DNA of 64,000 nucleotides from Bacteroidota bacterium (GTDB lineage: Bacteria > Bacteroidota > Bacteroidia > Bacteroidales > Lentimicrobiaceae), in the NCBI GenBank assembly GCA_009773515.1, contig WSXX01000014.1:1-64000 (forward strand), written 5' to 3'. A program made the position numbers and the translations under genes. The notes under the pieces are model-generated. The model had not been told where the DNA came from, made no database searches, and worked only from the letters and a program-made list of their open reading frames with translations. Positions 31,897 through 40,913 of this stretch are shown one piece after another. How positions within the stretch are numbered: the stretch's first letter is position 1; each line of letters opens with the position of its first letter.

Positions 31897-32829
31897 ATGT
31901 TTCCGACACACTCTCCATTGGAACGGATCAGGATTTTTTTCAGCAGCAGGCAACCTTTACCTGTGCTGATTCTGATTAATGTTGCCATCTGGATAAGCAT
32001 TCTATTGGTTAGTAATTTTGCGTTTCTTTTTTCGTCACCCGAAGCCGGAAGTGATGGGTCGTATAAAATCAATCTGTTAACACAGATTCAAGACTTTCTG
32101 GCGGTTCCTGCGAATACATCTTCATTGCTTGCAAAGCCATGGACATTAATCACCTACATGTTTTTGCATATTGATTTCTTCCACATTCTTTTCAATATGC
32201 TCTGGTTGTGGTGGTTTGGAAATATTTTTGTTCAATATCTTTCGCAGCGACAATTGCTTGGCACTTACTTTTTTGGTGGAATCGCAGGTGCTTTGCTTTA
32301 TGTAGCAGCTTTTAATGCATTTCCGGTCTTTGAGATTGCGCGTGAATCGGCAATTGCTTTGGGAGCTTCAGCATCGGTGCTTGCCATTGTGGTTGCAATT
32401 TCGTTTTATGTTCCTGAATACACCATTCATATGTTGTTCTTCGGTCCTGTTAAAATAAAGTACATAGCAATTATTTCTATAGTTCTTGATGTTCTGATGC
32501 TCAGCTCTTCAAACTCCGGTGGTCATATCGCGCATCTTGGCGGCGCTTTATGGGGATTTCTATGGATCAAGATGATTCCCGGGGCTGATCCAACTAAGAT
32601 ATTTCAGCCATTCTTCGAATTCGGGAAACAGGGAAGTTTTAAATTCAAACGAAGAAAATTCAAGGTTTATCACAACGAGAAGCCGCTCACTGACGACGAT
32701 TACAATAAAAACAAAGTTGCTAAACAAAAGAAAATGGATGCTATTCTTGATAAAATTTCAAGATCGGGATATGACAGTCTTACACGGGAAGAGAAAGAAC
32801 TGCTATTTTCGACCAGTAAAAAAAAATAA
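31897..32829 (+). CDS. Rhomboid-family intramembrane serine protease 2
   Basis: The 310-residue paralogue carries FHILFNMLWLWWFG, the serine motif ALGASASVLAIV and the histidine motif HIAHLGGALWGF, so its catalytic dyad is intact too. It has a cytoplasmic C-terminal tail of about 75 residues (basic, KFKRRKFKVYHNEK) that ends in a helical segment (DAILDKISRSGYDSLTREEK). This tail is absent from the first rhomboid and could recruit or restrict substrates. It is cotranscribed with the first rhomboid and the following nuclease-like gene (12-base gaps). Confidence 0.92.
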   Translation: MFPTHSPLERIRIFFSSRQPLPVLILINVAIWISILLVSNFAFLFSSPEAGSDGSYKINLLTQIQDFLAVPANTSSLLAKPWTLITYMFLHIDFFHILFNMLWLWWFGNIFVQYLSQRQLLGTYFFGGIAGALLYVAAFNAFPVFEIARESAIALGASASVLAIVVAISFYVPEYTIHMLFFGPVKIKYIAIISIVLDVLMLSSSNSGGHIAHLGGALWGFLWIKMIPGADPTKIFQPFFEFGKQGSFKFKRRKFKVYHNEKPLTDDDYNKNKVAKQKKMDAILDKISRSGYDSLTREEKELLFSTSKKK

Positions 32830-32841
32830 TCTGACATAGGA

Positions 32842-33984
32842 ATGGCTGAGCCAAAAAAGAAGTCGGGCAGGTTTTCAGTACTTCGGTTTTTGCTGATGGT
32901 GGCAAACCTGTTTGTTATTCTTGGAGTTATAGCAGGCTTCATGGCTGCGTATATTTCGCCCGACAAAAGCTGGATATGGGCTTTCTTCGGATTGGCTTTT
33001 CCTTATCTGCTGCTCATCAACTTATTTTTTATTCCTGTCTGGCTTCTGATCAAAAAAAAATATGCATTGCTGCCGCTTATAATTATTCTGGTTTGCTGGT
33101 CGCGAATATCAGGTTACATTCAATTGGATTTTGGAAAAAAAACTCCCGCAGGTGAAACGGATATACGTGTTATGTCATACAACGTCAGGCTTTTCGATTT
33201 ATATAACTGGAAAAAGGGTCAGGTCAGCGAATCAGCGGCACAAATGTTTAATCTGACAGGAGATTATAAGCCTGATCTGCTTTTTATACAAGAGTATCAT
33301 GCCGGCAGAAAAGGCAAGGTAAATATTGCTGATTCTATCAAAAAATATACAAAGCTGAAATACAGTTATATTTCTCTGGTGGAAAGTAATGGTAAGACCA
33401 GACCTTACGGAATAGCAACTTTCAGCCGTTGGCCGATTGTTTCAAAAGGGATTATAAACTTCATCGGCAATCCGGCAAATGTATGCAGTTACGCTGATAT
33501 AGTAAGAGATGGTGACACCATCAGAGCTTTCAACATTCATCTTGAATCTATTCAGTTCAGCAAAGAAGACTACCTGTATGTGAGCGAATTCAGGGCAAAT
33601 GCCGAAGAACAGGAGTTGCTTTCAGAAGGCCTCAGAAGCATAGCCAGAAAATTGAAGCATGCATTTATCCGCCGCGCAGCTCAAGCCAGAGTCGTTGCCG
33701 AAGAGATTGAAAAATCTCCATATCCGGTAATTGTTTGCGGCGACCTCAACGACACCCCATCCTCATATACTTATTACACAATCTCCAATCAACTCAGCGA
33801 TGCATTTGTTAATTCCGGAAACGGTTTGTCGCAAACTTATGCCGGTGCACTCCCATCATTCCGGATTGATTACATCATGCACGATAAGTCAAGGTTTATC
33901 GCATCTGATTATTCAAGAATCAGAAATAAACTAAGCGATCATTATCCTGTTTTTGCTACGTTGAGGCTACAGGCTGCTGAATAA
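32842..33984 (+). CDS. Membrane-anchored endonuclease/exonuclease/phosphatase protein 1
   Basis: The 380-residue protein has three N-terminal hydrophobic segments (to about residue 95) and then an EEP-fold domain. EEP motifs are MSYNVRLFD, LLFIQEYH (metal-binding Glu), FNIHLESI, CGDLNDTP and the terminal SDHYPV. It would cleave phosphodiester or phosphomonoester bonds; nucleic acid, phosphoinositide-like or sphingolipid substrates are all possible in this fold. It is last in the mutL-rhomboid block and has a paralogue 85 bases downstream. Confidence 0.9.
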   Translation: MAEPKKKSGRFSVLRFLLMVANLFVILGVIAGFMAAYISPDKSWIWAFFGLAFPYLLLINLFFIPVWLLIKKKYALLPLIIILVCWSRISGYIQLDFGKKTPAGETDIRVMSYNVRLFDLYNWKKGQVSESAAQMFNLTGDYKPDLLFIQEYHAGRKGKVNIADSIKKYTKLKYSYISLVESNGKTRPYGIATFSRWPIVSKGIINFIGNPANVCSYADIVRDGDTIRAFNIHLESIQFSKEDYLYVSEFRANAEEQELLSEGLRSIARKLKHAFIRRAAQARVVAEEIEKSPYPVIVCGDLNDTPSSYTYYTISNQLSDAFVNSGNGLSQTYAGALPSFRIDYIMHDKSRFIASDYSRIRNKLSDHYPVFATLRLQAAE

Positions 33985-34069
33985 TTCCTTGCCTGTTTCA
34001 TGTTTTCTTCCAGATAAAGTCCTGAGAACACTTTTTTAAACGAATTGATTCTTTTAGCCAAATCCGATA

Positions 34070-35173
34070 ATGAAACCCGAACGAAAAACCATAAGATTTT
34101 TGCACGCTTCGGTTTCGCTGGTATTAATCTCAGCTTTGTTTGCCGGGCTGTTATCGCCATATATCAATCCATGGCATTTCTGGATTGCCGCATTAGCCGG
34201 ACTGGCATTTCCCATAATATGGGTTCTGAATTCTGTTAATCTGGTTTTCTCCTTTTTTGCCGATAAGAGAATTTTTTATGTCACCTTGATCTACCTGATG
34301 GCAGGAACCCCGATGATGATGAGGCATTTCAGCATTTCATTGAAAATGGGATGTGATGAAGAAACAGAGCAGTTCTCAATAATGAGTTTTAATGTTGAAG
34401 GATTTAATGGAATTTCAGGCAAAGACAAGTATACAGGACAGAAAGAAATTCATTCATACATCAATGATAAAACGCCCGATATAGTCTGTCTTCAGGAATA
34501 TTCAATGAAAGGTCGCAAACATGGCGCTTTTTATAAAACGTTGACTGAAAACCTTCATTTAAGCTATAAACAACTATCGGGATACAATGCTGAAGCCTTA
34601 TCCACGTCAACAATTCTGGTGACGGCCTCCAGACATGAAATTCTGAATCAGGGAATAGTTTATTCTCCTGATAATGAAATCTTTGCCATTTTCAGTGATA
34701 TTTTGTTGGGAAGTGATACTGTAAGGGTATTTAATGTGCATCTGCAGTCGGTAAAATTAATCAGCGAGAAGCAGATTCTGAAGCCCGAAAGAGATCAGGT
34801 GCTGAAGAAAAAATCGGCCAGAAATGTCATCAGTTCAGTAAGAAAATTAAAGATTGCTTTCAGAATCCGATCCCATCAGTCTCTGATTCTGGCGGGGTCA
34901 ATAAAGGCAAGTCCATATCCGGTGATTGTTGCCGGCGATTTTAACGATACGCCTGCCTCTTTTTCATTCAGAACCATTGGCAAGTCATTGAAAGAAGCCG
35001 CCTATCTGAGAACCAATGGCTTCAGCAGGACTTATGCCGAAAGCTATTACCCGCTGAAAATTGATCATATCTTTATGGATAAGTCATTGAATATTTGTAA
35101 TTTCAGAAGAGACAAAGTTGAGCTTTCTGATCATTTTCCGGTGATGGCTGGTTTTTCGCTAAAGAAGGATTAG
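34070..35173 (+). CDS. Membrane-anchored endonuclease/exonuclease/phosphatase protein 2
   Basis: The 367-residue paralogue of the preceding gene has the same plan: N-terminal membrane segments, then an EEP domain with SFNVEGFNG, DIVCLQEYS, FNVHLQSV, AGDFNDTPASF and SDHFPV. All key acidic and histidine positions seen in the first copy are kept. Two tandem copies suggest duplication followed by divergence, perhaps for different substrates. Position suggests possible co-transcription with the first, across an 85-base gap. Confidence 0.88.
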   Translation: MKPERKTIRFLHASVSLVLISALFAGLLSPYINPWHFWIAALAGLAFPIIWVLNSVNLVFSFFADKRIFYVTLIYLMAGTPMMMRHFSISLKMGCDEETEQFSIMSFNVEGFNGISGKDKYTGQKEIHSYINDKTPDIVCLQEYSMKGRKHGAFYKTLTENLHLSYKQLSGYNAEALSTSTILVTASRHEILNQGIVYSPDNEIFAIFSDILLGSDTVRVFNVHLQSVKLISEKQILKPERDQVLKKKSARNVISSVRKLKIAFRIRSHQSLILAGSIKASPYPVIVAGDFNDTPASFSFRTIGKSLKEAAYLRTNGFSRTYAESYYPLKIDHIFMDKSLNICNFRRDKVELSDHFPVMAGFSLKKD

Positions 35174-35238
35174 CAATCTTCCATGTAAAAACTACCGGCT
35201 TATTGCCAAACCATTCACTTGTGGTTACCCATAAGCCT

Positions 35239-35246
35239 TACCTTTG
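35239..35246 (+). promoter_or_regulatory. -7 promoter box of uvrB (TACCTTTG)
   Basis: TACCTTTG matches TAnnTTTG and lies 18 bases upstream of the uvrB ATG. Confidence 0.5.
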
Positions 35247-35263
35247 CATTCAAATTATAAACC

Positions 35264-37291
35264 ATGGATTTTAACCTCACTTCCGAATTCAGTCCCACTG
35301 GAGATCAACCTCTTGCAATTCAGCAACTTGTTGAAGGACTTAAACGTGGTGATCCATCTCAGGTATTGCTCGGCGTAACAGGCTCGGGAAAGACATTTAC
35401 CATTGCCAATGTCATTGCTCAGGTGAACCGCCCTGCTTTGATTCTGAGTCATAATAAAACCCTTGCCGCCCAACTTTATGGGGAGTTCAAACAGTTTTTC
35501 CCGGATAACGCAGTTGAGTATTTTGTTTCCTACTACGATTATTATCAGCCCGAAGCGTTTCTGCCAACCACAAATACCTACATCGAAAAGGATTTATCTA
35601 TCAACGATGAAATTGAAAAACTCAGGTTAAGTGCAACCTCTGCCCTGCTTTCGGGCCGCAGAGATGTAATTGTGGTTTCATCGGTTTCGTGTATTTATGG
35701 TATCGGAAATCCCGATGATTTTGCAAGCAATGTTATCCGTTTGAAAACCGGCGATAAAGTGAGCCGTAACAAGCTTTTATGGACTTTTGTTGAAGGTCTA
35801 TACAGCCGTACCGAAGCTGAATTTACACGCGGAAATTTCAGGGTAAAGGGCGACACTGTCGATATTTTCCCGGCATACACCGATTATGCCATCCGCATTA
35901 TGTACTGGGATGATGAAATTGAATCGATTGAATCATTTAATCCCACCGATGGCGGAGTGATCGAAAAAATGAGTCAGATAAATATTTATCCGGCGAATAT
36001 TTTTGTTACTTCCAAAGAAAAAATGAAAGATGCCATTGAGCTGATTCAATCAGATATGATGAGTCAGGTGGAGTATTTCAGCCAGAATGGCAAAGGCCTG
36101 GAAGCCAAAAGGCTTGAAGACCGTGTAAGTTACGACATTGAAATGATGCGCGAACTGGGTTATTGCAGCGGAATTGAAAACTATTCGCGTTATTTTGACG
36201 GACGCGCTCAAGGCTCCCGCCCTTTCTGCCTTCTCGATTATTTTCCCGACGATTTCATTACAGTCATTGACGAAAGTCATGTAACGATATCGCAGGTGAG
36301 AGCCATGTATGGTGGTGATAAATCGCGGAAGCAGACTTTGGTTGAATATGGTTTCCGCCTGCCATCAGCCATGGACAACCGGCCGCTGAAATTTGAAGAA
36401 TTTGAAGATCTTACCGGACAAACCATCTACGTAAGTGCCACCCCTGCTGATTTTGAGCTGCAGCAATCCGAAGGTGTTGTTGTGGAACAGCTGATCCGGC
36501 CAACAGGTTTGGTTGATCCACCCATCGAAATCAGGCCAAGCCTGAACCAGGTTGATGATTTGCTGGATGAAGTAGACCGCACCATAAAATCAGGCAGCCG
36601 GGTATTGGTGACTACTTTAACCAAACGCATGGCCGAGGAGCTTACCAAATACATGTCGAGGCTCGATATAAAGTGCCGGTATATTCATTCCGATGTAGAA
36701 ACCATTGAACGGGTGGAGATTCTCCGCGACCTGCGTTTGGGATTGTTCGATGTGCTGGTTGGTGTAAATCTTTTGCGCGAAGGTCTTGATCTTCCTGAAG
36801 TTTCGCTGGTCGCCATTCTGGATGCCGACAAAGAAGGTTTCCTACGTTCGGAGCGTTCACTCACCCAAACGGCAGGCCGTGCAGCCCGCAACCTGAACAG
36901 TAAGGTGATTATGTATGCCGATAAAATTACCGACAGCATGCAGCGTACCATGGATGAAACAGATCGCAGACGTGAGAAACAAACGGCTTACAACCTTGAG
37001 CACAATATTACTCCTACGCAAATTGTAAAATCCATGGGTTCTATTATCGGGCAAACTGCGGTTGCGGGAGTTCAGGGCAATGGACCAAAACCATACATTG
37101 AGCAAACTGGTTTCAACCTTGCAGCTGATCCTGTAGTTAAATACATGAGCAAGGAGCAACTGGAAAAAGCCATTGTACAATCGCGCAAAGCCATGGAAAA
37201 AGCTGCCAAAGAGCTTGACTTTATGGAAGCCGCCCGCCTGAGAGACGAAATGCTGGGTTTGCAGGATCTGCTGAAAGCGGAGAAGAAATAG
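35264..37291 (+). CDS. uvrB: Excinuclease ABC subunit B (UvrB)
   Basis: The 675-residue protein is full length. Walker A is GVTGSGKTFTIANV near residue 38. YYDYYQPEAFLP marks the beta-hairpin that clamps DNA, ATPADFELQQSEG and GVNLLREGLDLPEVSLVA are helicase motifs, and the C-terminal UVR helix is EAARLRDEM. UvrB loads at damage with UvrA and recruits UvrC for incision. Neither uvrA nor uvrC is in the window. It has its own promoter box and stands alone. Confidence 0.98.
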   Translation: MDFNLTSEFSPTGDQPLAIQQLVEGLKRGDPSQVLLGVTGSGKTFTIANVIAQVNRPALILSHNKTLAAQLYGEFKQFFPDNAVEYFVSYYDYYQPEAFLPTTNTYIEKDLSINDEIEKLRLSATSALLSGRRDVIVVSSVSCIYGIGNPDDFASNVIRLKTGDKVSRNKLLWTFVEGLYSRTEAEFTRGNFRVKGDTVDIFPAYTDYAIRIMYWDDEIESIESFNPTDGGVIEKMSQINIYPANIFVTSKEKMKDAIELIQSDMMSQVEYFSQNGKGLEAKRLEDRVSYDIEMMRELGYCSGIENYSRYFDGRAQGSRPFCLLDYFPDDFITVIDESHVTISQVRAMYGGDKSRKQTLVEYGFRLPSAMDNRPLKFEEFEDLTGQTIYVSATPADFELQQSEGVVVEQLIRPTGLVDPPIEIRPSLNQVDDLLDEVDRTIKSGSRVLVTTLTKRMAEELTKYMSRLDIKCRYIHSDVETIERVEILRDLRLGLFDVLVGVNLLREGLDLPEVSLVAILDADKEGFLRSERSLTQTAGRAARNLNSKVIMYADKITDSMQRTMDETDRRREKQTAYNLEHNITPTQIVKSMGSIIGQTAVAGVQGNGPKPYIEQTGFNLAADPVVKYMSKEQLEKAIVQSRKAMEKAAKELDFMEAARLRDEMLGLQDLLKAEKK

Positions 37292-37582
37292 CTTGATTAT
37301 GTCAGCAGCGGGATGTTGCCTTGCTATGGTTGACGCTTCCCCGCTGAGCGGCATTTAGCTCCGCTGAGCTCCCTTCGGTCGGTTGCAATGCCGCTCCAAA
37401 CATCTGATAATTTACATTTAACAGCTGTTGGGTGCCTCAAATGGTGCAAATATATTTGAATTGCAAATTCAATGATGTTTAAAGCGGAATTACAAATTCC
37501 GCTTAGCCGGTTGACAAAAAAAGGGGATTATTCAAATAAACCAAACCAGAACTGTTTCAGGTTTTTGAAACCAGTTCAGATT
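37292..37582. other. Gene-free gap with several hairpins
   Basis: No gene is seen. GAGCGGCATT (37346-37355) pairs with AATGCCGCTC (37387-37396) around smaller AGCT repeats, and AGCGGAATT/AATTCCGCT (37483-37491, 37495-37503) forms a 9-bp stem with a 3-base loop. An AT palindrome (about 37456-37472) lies between them. They could terminate uvrB or the leftward response-regulator gene, but neither has a clear T-run. Confidence 0.5.
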
Positions 37583-38119
37583 TTACGCAAAAAGGTAAAA
37601 AACCAGACCCAGTAAGCCAATAATTATGGCTGACATTAATATAAGCCGTTTGCGATAGCCTTCAGCTTTGCTTTTATGAAACTGAATTTCAGACTGATAG
37701 TTTCTCAGGTTTATAATATTTCCAATGGTCTTTTTCAGGTTTTCAAAAAAGACTTCATCTTTCAGAATGTAATCAGTCGCTCCCTTTTTCAGCAGGTTAA
37801 CTGCAATACTAAGTTCATCGGCTGCAGAAAGCATAATAACCGGAATTTTTCTGAAAGGATTATTTCTGATCATCGGATCCTTGAGCTTAGCCAGAATCAT
37901 TTCTCCGCTCATTGCCTCAGCCACCATGCTGTTCAGGTAATAATCCAGTATAACAATTGAAGGAACAATCTCAGGGTTTACCGCTATAAAATCTATCAAT
38001 TGTTCACCGGTATTGAAAACCTTAACCTCAAAACCGAGGTCTTTTTCAAGGCTTTTCTGAGCTGTAGTTGCAAAAATTGGATTGTCCTCAACCAAAAAAA
38101 TAAGTTCCTTATTGTCCAT
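37583..38119 (-). CDS. Membrane-anchored single-domain response regulator
   Basis: The 178-residue protein is a receiver domain with acidic pocket Glu11/Asp12, phosphoacceptor Asp59 in IVILDYYLN, a conserved Ser in VIMLSAAD and Lys in YILKDE. After it come a short coiled-coil-like helix (residues 130-156) and a hydrophobic C-terminal segment (LILMSAIIIGLLGLVFYLF), so it appears tail-anchored in the membrane. It has no DNA-binding or enzymatic output. Its start lies five bases after the stop of the WecA-like gene. I infer a regulatory role at the membrane in polysaccharide synthesis. Confidence 0.88.
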   Translation of the reverse strand: MDNKELIFLVEDNPIFATTAQKSLEKDLGFEVKVFNTGEQLIDFIAVNPEIVPSIVILDYYLNSMVAEAMSGEMILAKLKDPMIRNNPFRKIPVIMLSAADELSIAVNLLKKGATDYILKDEVFFENLKKTIGNIINLRNYQSEIQFHKSKAEGYRKRLILMSAIIIGLLGLVFYLFA

Positions 38120-38124
38120 TGTGA

Positions 38125-39291
38125 TTAGTTTTTATTGTTCTCATCGAGAATATCTTCCAGAAATCTGTTTTCGGAGGTAATTTTTGAAGTTTCCTCCATT
38201 GCTTTTTTGCCCCGGGCTATTTCCATAAACCAACGCTTAATATTGATGCTTTCAGATAGCACTGCTGCCAGAATAAAGAGCATAAACACTGAGAATGAAG
38301 GGTTTGATTTACGCAGCAGAAATGCCGCTGCAATAATCAGAATGTTGGTTGTATAAAGGATAAAAACAGCTTTTTTGTGATTGGCACCGGTTTCGATAAG
38401 CAGGTGATGAACATGGGTTTTATCGGGCTTGAATGGAGATGATTTTTTGAGTATTCTTTCGGCAAAAACCCTGAGCGTATCGTAAACAGGCAACAAAAGG
38501 ATTCCCACAACAACAATTGTAATTCCTGATGAATAATTCTCAAACAGGAAATTTGCCGGAACACCGGCTTTTAAAATAACAATTCCAAAAATAGCCATCA
38601 AAAAGCCAACGATCAATGAACCAGTATCGCCCATAAATATTTTAGCCGGATTGAAGTTAAATATCAGAAAACCAAACAATGCTCCTGCAAATGAAATGGC
38701 AAGAATTGCATAGATCACATTGCCCTGCATAAGCAGAATAAGGCCCATGATCATAGAATTAATAAAGGCCAGTCCGCCAGCCAGACCATCAATGCCATCA
38801 ATAAGATTAAAAGCATTGGTTAATCCGGTAATCAGTAATACAGAAAAAGCATATTGTGCAATAACCGGCATTTCGTAAATGCCGAATATGCCATAAAGTG
38901 ATTCAACCCTGAATCCGAAATATGAGATTATAAGTGCCACAACTATCTGAATTCCAAACTTAACCAGTGCTCTCATATCGGTGAGGTCATCAAAAATGCC
39001 TGTAACGAACAAAACCACCAAGCCGATAAACAGGACAAAATCTGACAGATTTCCCATGATCACCATCCAGAAAAGCGACAGCACAATAAAGCCGGTAAAG
39101 AAACCAATACCACCCAGTGTTGGAATGGGGACTTTGTGCATCTTGCGCTGATCGGGATTATCAACCAGCTTGTATTTTTTGCTAAGACGAATTATCTGCG
39201 GAATGCAGATAACTGTAATAATCATAGCGGAAATAAAAGATAAAACAAGATGCAAAGCCTGCGAACCTGTTAAAGAACCAAAAGATTCCAT
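38125..39291 (-). CDS. WecA/MraY-family undecaprenyl-phosphate sugar-1-phosphate transferase
   Basis: The 388-residue protein has about ten membrane helices and the MraY/WecA signature residues. KVPIPTLGG, GIFDDLTDM (acidic pair), AFNLIDGIDGLAGG, IFMGDTGSL and the cytoplasmic HVHHLL histidines are all visible. It transfers a sugar-1-phosphate, often GlcNAc-1-P, to undecaprenyl phosphate to start O-antigen or exopolysaccharide chains. It is divergent from the glycan locus that starts at 39657, which is a sensible neighbour. The extra C-terminal 30 residues after the last helix are charged. Confidence 0.93.
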   Translation of the reverse strand: MESFGSLTGSQALHLVLSFISAMIITVICIPQIIRLSKKYKLVDNPDQRKMHKVPIPTLGGIGFFTGFIVLSLFWMVIMGNLSDFVLFIGLVVLFVTGIFDDLTDMRALVKFGIQIVVALIISYFGFRVESLYGIFGIYEMPVIAQYAFSVLLITGLTNAFNLIDGIDGLAGGLAFINSMIMGLILLMQGNVIYAILAISFAGALFGFLIFNFNPAKIFMGDTGSLIVGFLMAIFGIVILKAGVPANFLFENYSSGITIVVVGILLLPVYDTLRVFAERILKKSSPFKPDKTHVHHLLIETGANHKKAVFILYTTNILIIAAAFLLRKSNPSFSVFMLFILAAVLSESINIKRWFMEIARGKKAMEETSKITSENRFLEDILDENNKN

Positions 39292-39350
39292 ATTGATTTA
39301 GTGCTGGTGAAAACCGCTACAAAAATTTATACTGTGATGATGTGACAAAA

Positions 39351-39358
39351 CAAAAATA
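39351..39358 (-). promoter_or_regulatory. -7 promoter box of the WecA-like operon (TATTTTTG, minus strand)
   Basis: Plus-strand CAAAAATA gives TATTTTTG on the minus strand, 60 bases upstream of the start at 39291. Confidence 0.4.
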
Positions 39359-39590
39359 CTGTATTTGCCCGTTAAATTAATGTACTATTGATTAAAAAAG
39401 TAATTTATTCTTATTGCTCTGCCATTGTTTTTATTATCAATCTGATTATCATTAATATACTCGTCTGAGTAATATAGTCTCTTACTTTCCGGAAGGCAGA
39501 TTCTACAGAAAGGTATTGTTCATTGGCATGTTTTTTATTCATTTATCATTGGTTTAGTGTAAGATTTTTACTGCCGGAACTGAATTGAGT

Positions 39591-39598
39591 TACATTTG
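39591..39598 (+). promoter_or_regulatory. -7 promoter box at the head of the glycan locus (TACATTTG)
   Basis: TACATTTG matches TAnnTTTG, 59 bases before the ATG at 39657. Confidence 0.45.
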
Positions 39599-39656
39599 TA
39601 CAATTCTTTGATAATGTAAAACCGGAAATGATTCTGAAATACAAAACCCAGGTAAC

Positions 39657-40817
39657 ATGAAATCGGTAATAAGAATTGCTTTCTTAACTTCGTTTGATCC
39701 ATTGAATAAGAAGGTAATGTCAGGTGTTTCCTATTATTTTCTCAGAATATTGAGAGAACAATTTGAAGTAGTTGATATCATTGGTCCGGCCAAAACCCGA
39801 AATTTGCTGAAAGGGAATCTGAAACGGGTTTTGCATTTTCTTTTCAGAAGAAAAAAATACAATCTCGATCACAGCTTTCTGATGTCGTTGCTGTATAAGT
39901 TTGAATTTGAGCATAAACTTAAAGGAAAACGATACGATTTTATTTTTGCACTAAGGGCTTCCACTGAGATTGCCTTAATCAACTCTAAAATTCCGGTAGT
40001 TTATTATTCTGATGCAACATTTAAGTTGTTGTACAATTATTATGACTGGTTCTCGGGGTTTATGAAATTATCAGTAGCCGAAGGAAACAAAATCGAACAG
40101 CTGGCTCTTCGTAAATCTTCGGTTTGCCTGTTTGCTTCGGAATGGGCCAGGAATTCGGCTGTTGAGCAATACGGTTGCGATCCGGAAGCAACATTTTTAC
40201 TTCCCTTTCCACCCAATATTGAACGTACTCCGGAGATTGAACTTACCGACAAATCTCTGAAGTCCGGCATGTGCAATCTTTTGTTTCTGGGAGTTGAATG
40301 GGAAAGAAAAGGAGGTCAAATAGCACTTGATGCATATTATTCACTCAAGAGCCGCGGCATAAAATGCAGTTTAACCATTTGTGGTTGTATTCCCCCTGAA
40401 TCATTTGAAGACGAAGGTATCAATATAATACCTTACCTGAACAAGAACCTGGAAGCTGAATACATGCAGTTTGAAAAAATGATGCTGAACAGCCACTTTC
40501 TGATATTGCCCACACGCGCAGAGTGTTACGGGATTGTTTTTGCTGAGGCAAGCTCATATGCAGTGCCTTCACTGGCAACACAAACGGGAGGAATCGGATC
40601 GGTAATCAAAGATGGAATTAATGGGTTCAGGTTACCGCTTGAGGCAATCGGAGCCGATTACGCCGATGTTATTGAAACCCATTTTTCAGACTATACAGAA
40701 AAATACCTTCCATTATCACGCAGCAGCAGAAAGTACTTTGATGAGCATATTTCGGCAGAAGCTATTGGTAAAAAAATGGTTCAGATATTAGAAAACACTT
40801 TGTCAAAAAAACAATAA
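39657..40817 (+). CDS. Group 1 (GT4) glycosyltransferase
   Basis: The 386-residue protein has a GT-B fold. The N-terminal acceptor-binding half (IAFLTSFDPLNKKVMSGVSY) is followed by a C-terminal nucleotide-sugar half. That half carries LLFLGVEWERKGG and the donor-binding ECYGIVFAEASSYAVP motif of GT4 enzymes. It is cytoplasmic and would add a sugar to the growing lipid-linked glycan. It is the first gene of the rightward locus but has its own promoter and is separated from Wza by the signalling gene at 40914. The sugar specificity is unknown. Confidence 0.9.
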   Translation: MKSVIRIAFLTSFDPLNKKVMSGVSYYFLRILREQFEVVDIIGPAKTRNLLKGNLKRVLHFLFRRKKYNLDHSFLMSLLYKFEFEHKLKGKRYDFIFALRASTEIALINSKIPVVYYSDATFKLLYNYYDWFSGFMKLSVAEGNKIEQLALRKSSVCLFASEWARNSAVEQYGCDPEATFLLPFPPNIERTPEIELTDKSLKSGMCNLLFLGVEWERKGGQIALDAYYSLKSRGIKCSLTICGCIPPESFEDEGINIIPYLNKNLEAEYMQFEKMMLNSHFLILPTRAECYGIVFAEASSYAVPSLATQTGGIGSVIKDGINGFRLPLEAIGADYADVIETHFSDYTEKYLPLSRSSRKYFDEHISAEAIGKKMVQILENTLSKKQ

Positions 40818-40827
40818 GCGGTTTTCG

Positions 40828-40835
40828 TATTTTTG
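40828..40835 (+). promoter_or_regulatory. -7 box inside a 7-bp inverted repeat
   Basis: TATTTTTG lies between GTTTTCG (40821-40827) and CGAAAAC (40840-40846), an inverted repeat around the promoter core. It could be an operator for the gene at 40914, or a short hairpin after the preceding gene. Confidence 0.4.
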
Positions 40836-40913
40836 TAAGCGAAAACACCAACAATCGGGAGGAACCAAATTATTCTGGCATTCGGAAATCGTGATAAAAG
40901 GCCGAAAAAGACC

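Larger units (their letters stand above)
39292..39656. other. Divergent promoter region between WecA-like gene and glycan locus
   Basis: No ORF is supported in these 365 AT-rich bases. -7 boxes face outward: TATTTTTG on the minus strand (39351-39358) and TACATTTG on the plus strand (39591-39598). The middle 200 bases show no recognisable operator or RNA. Confidence 0.5.
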
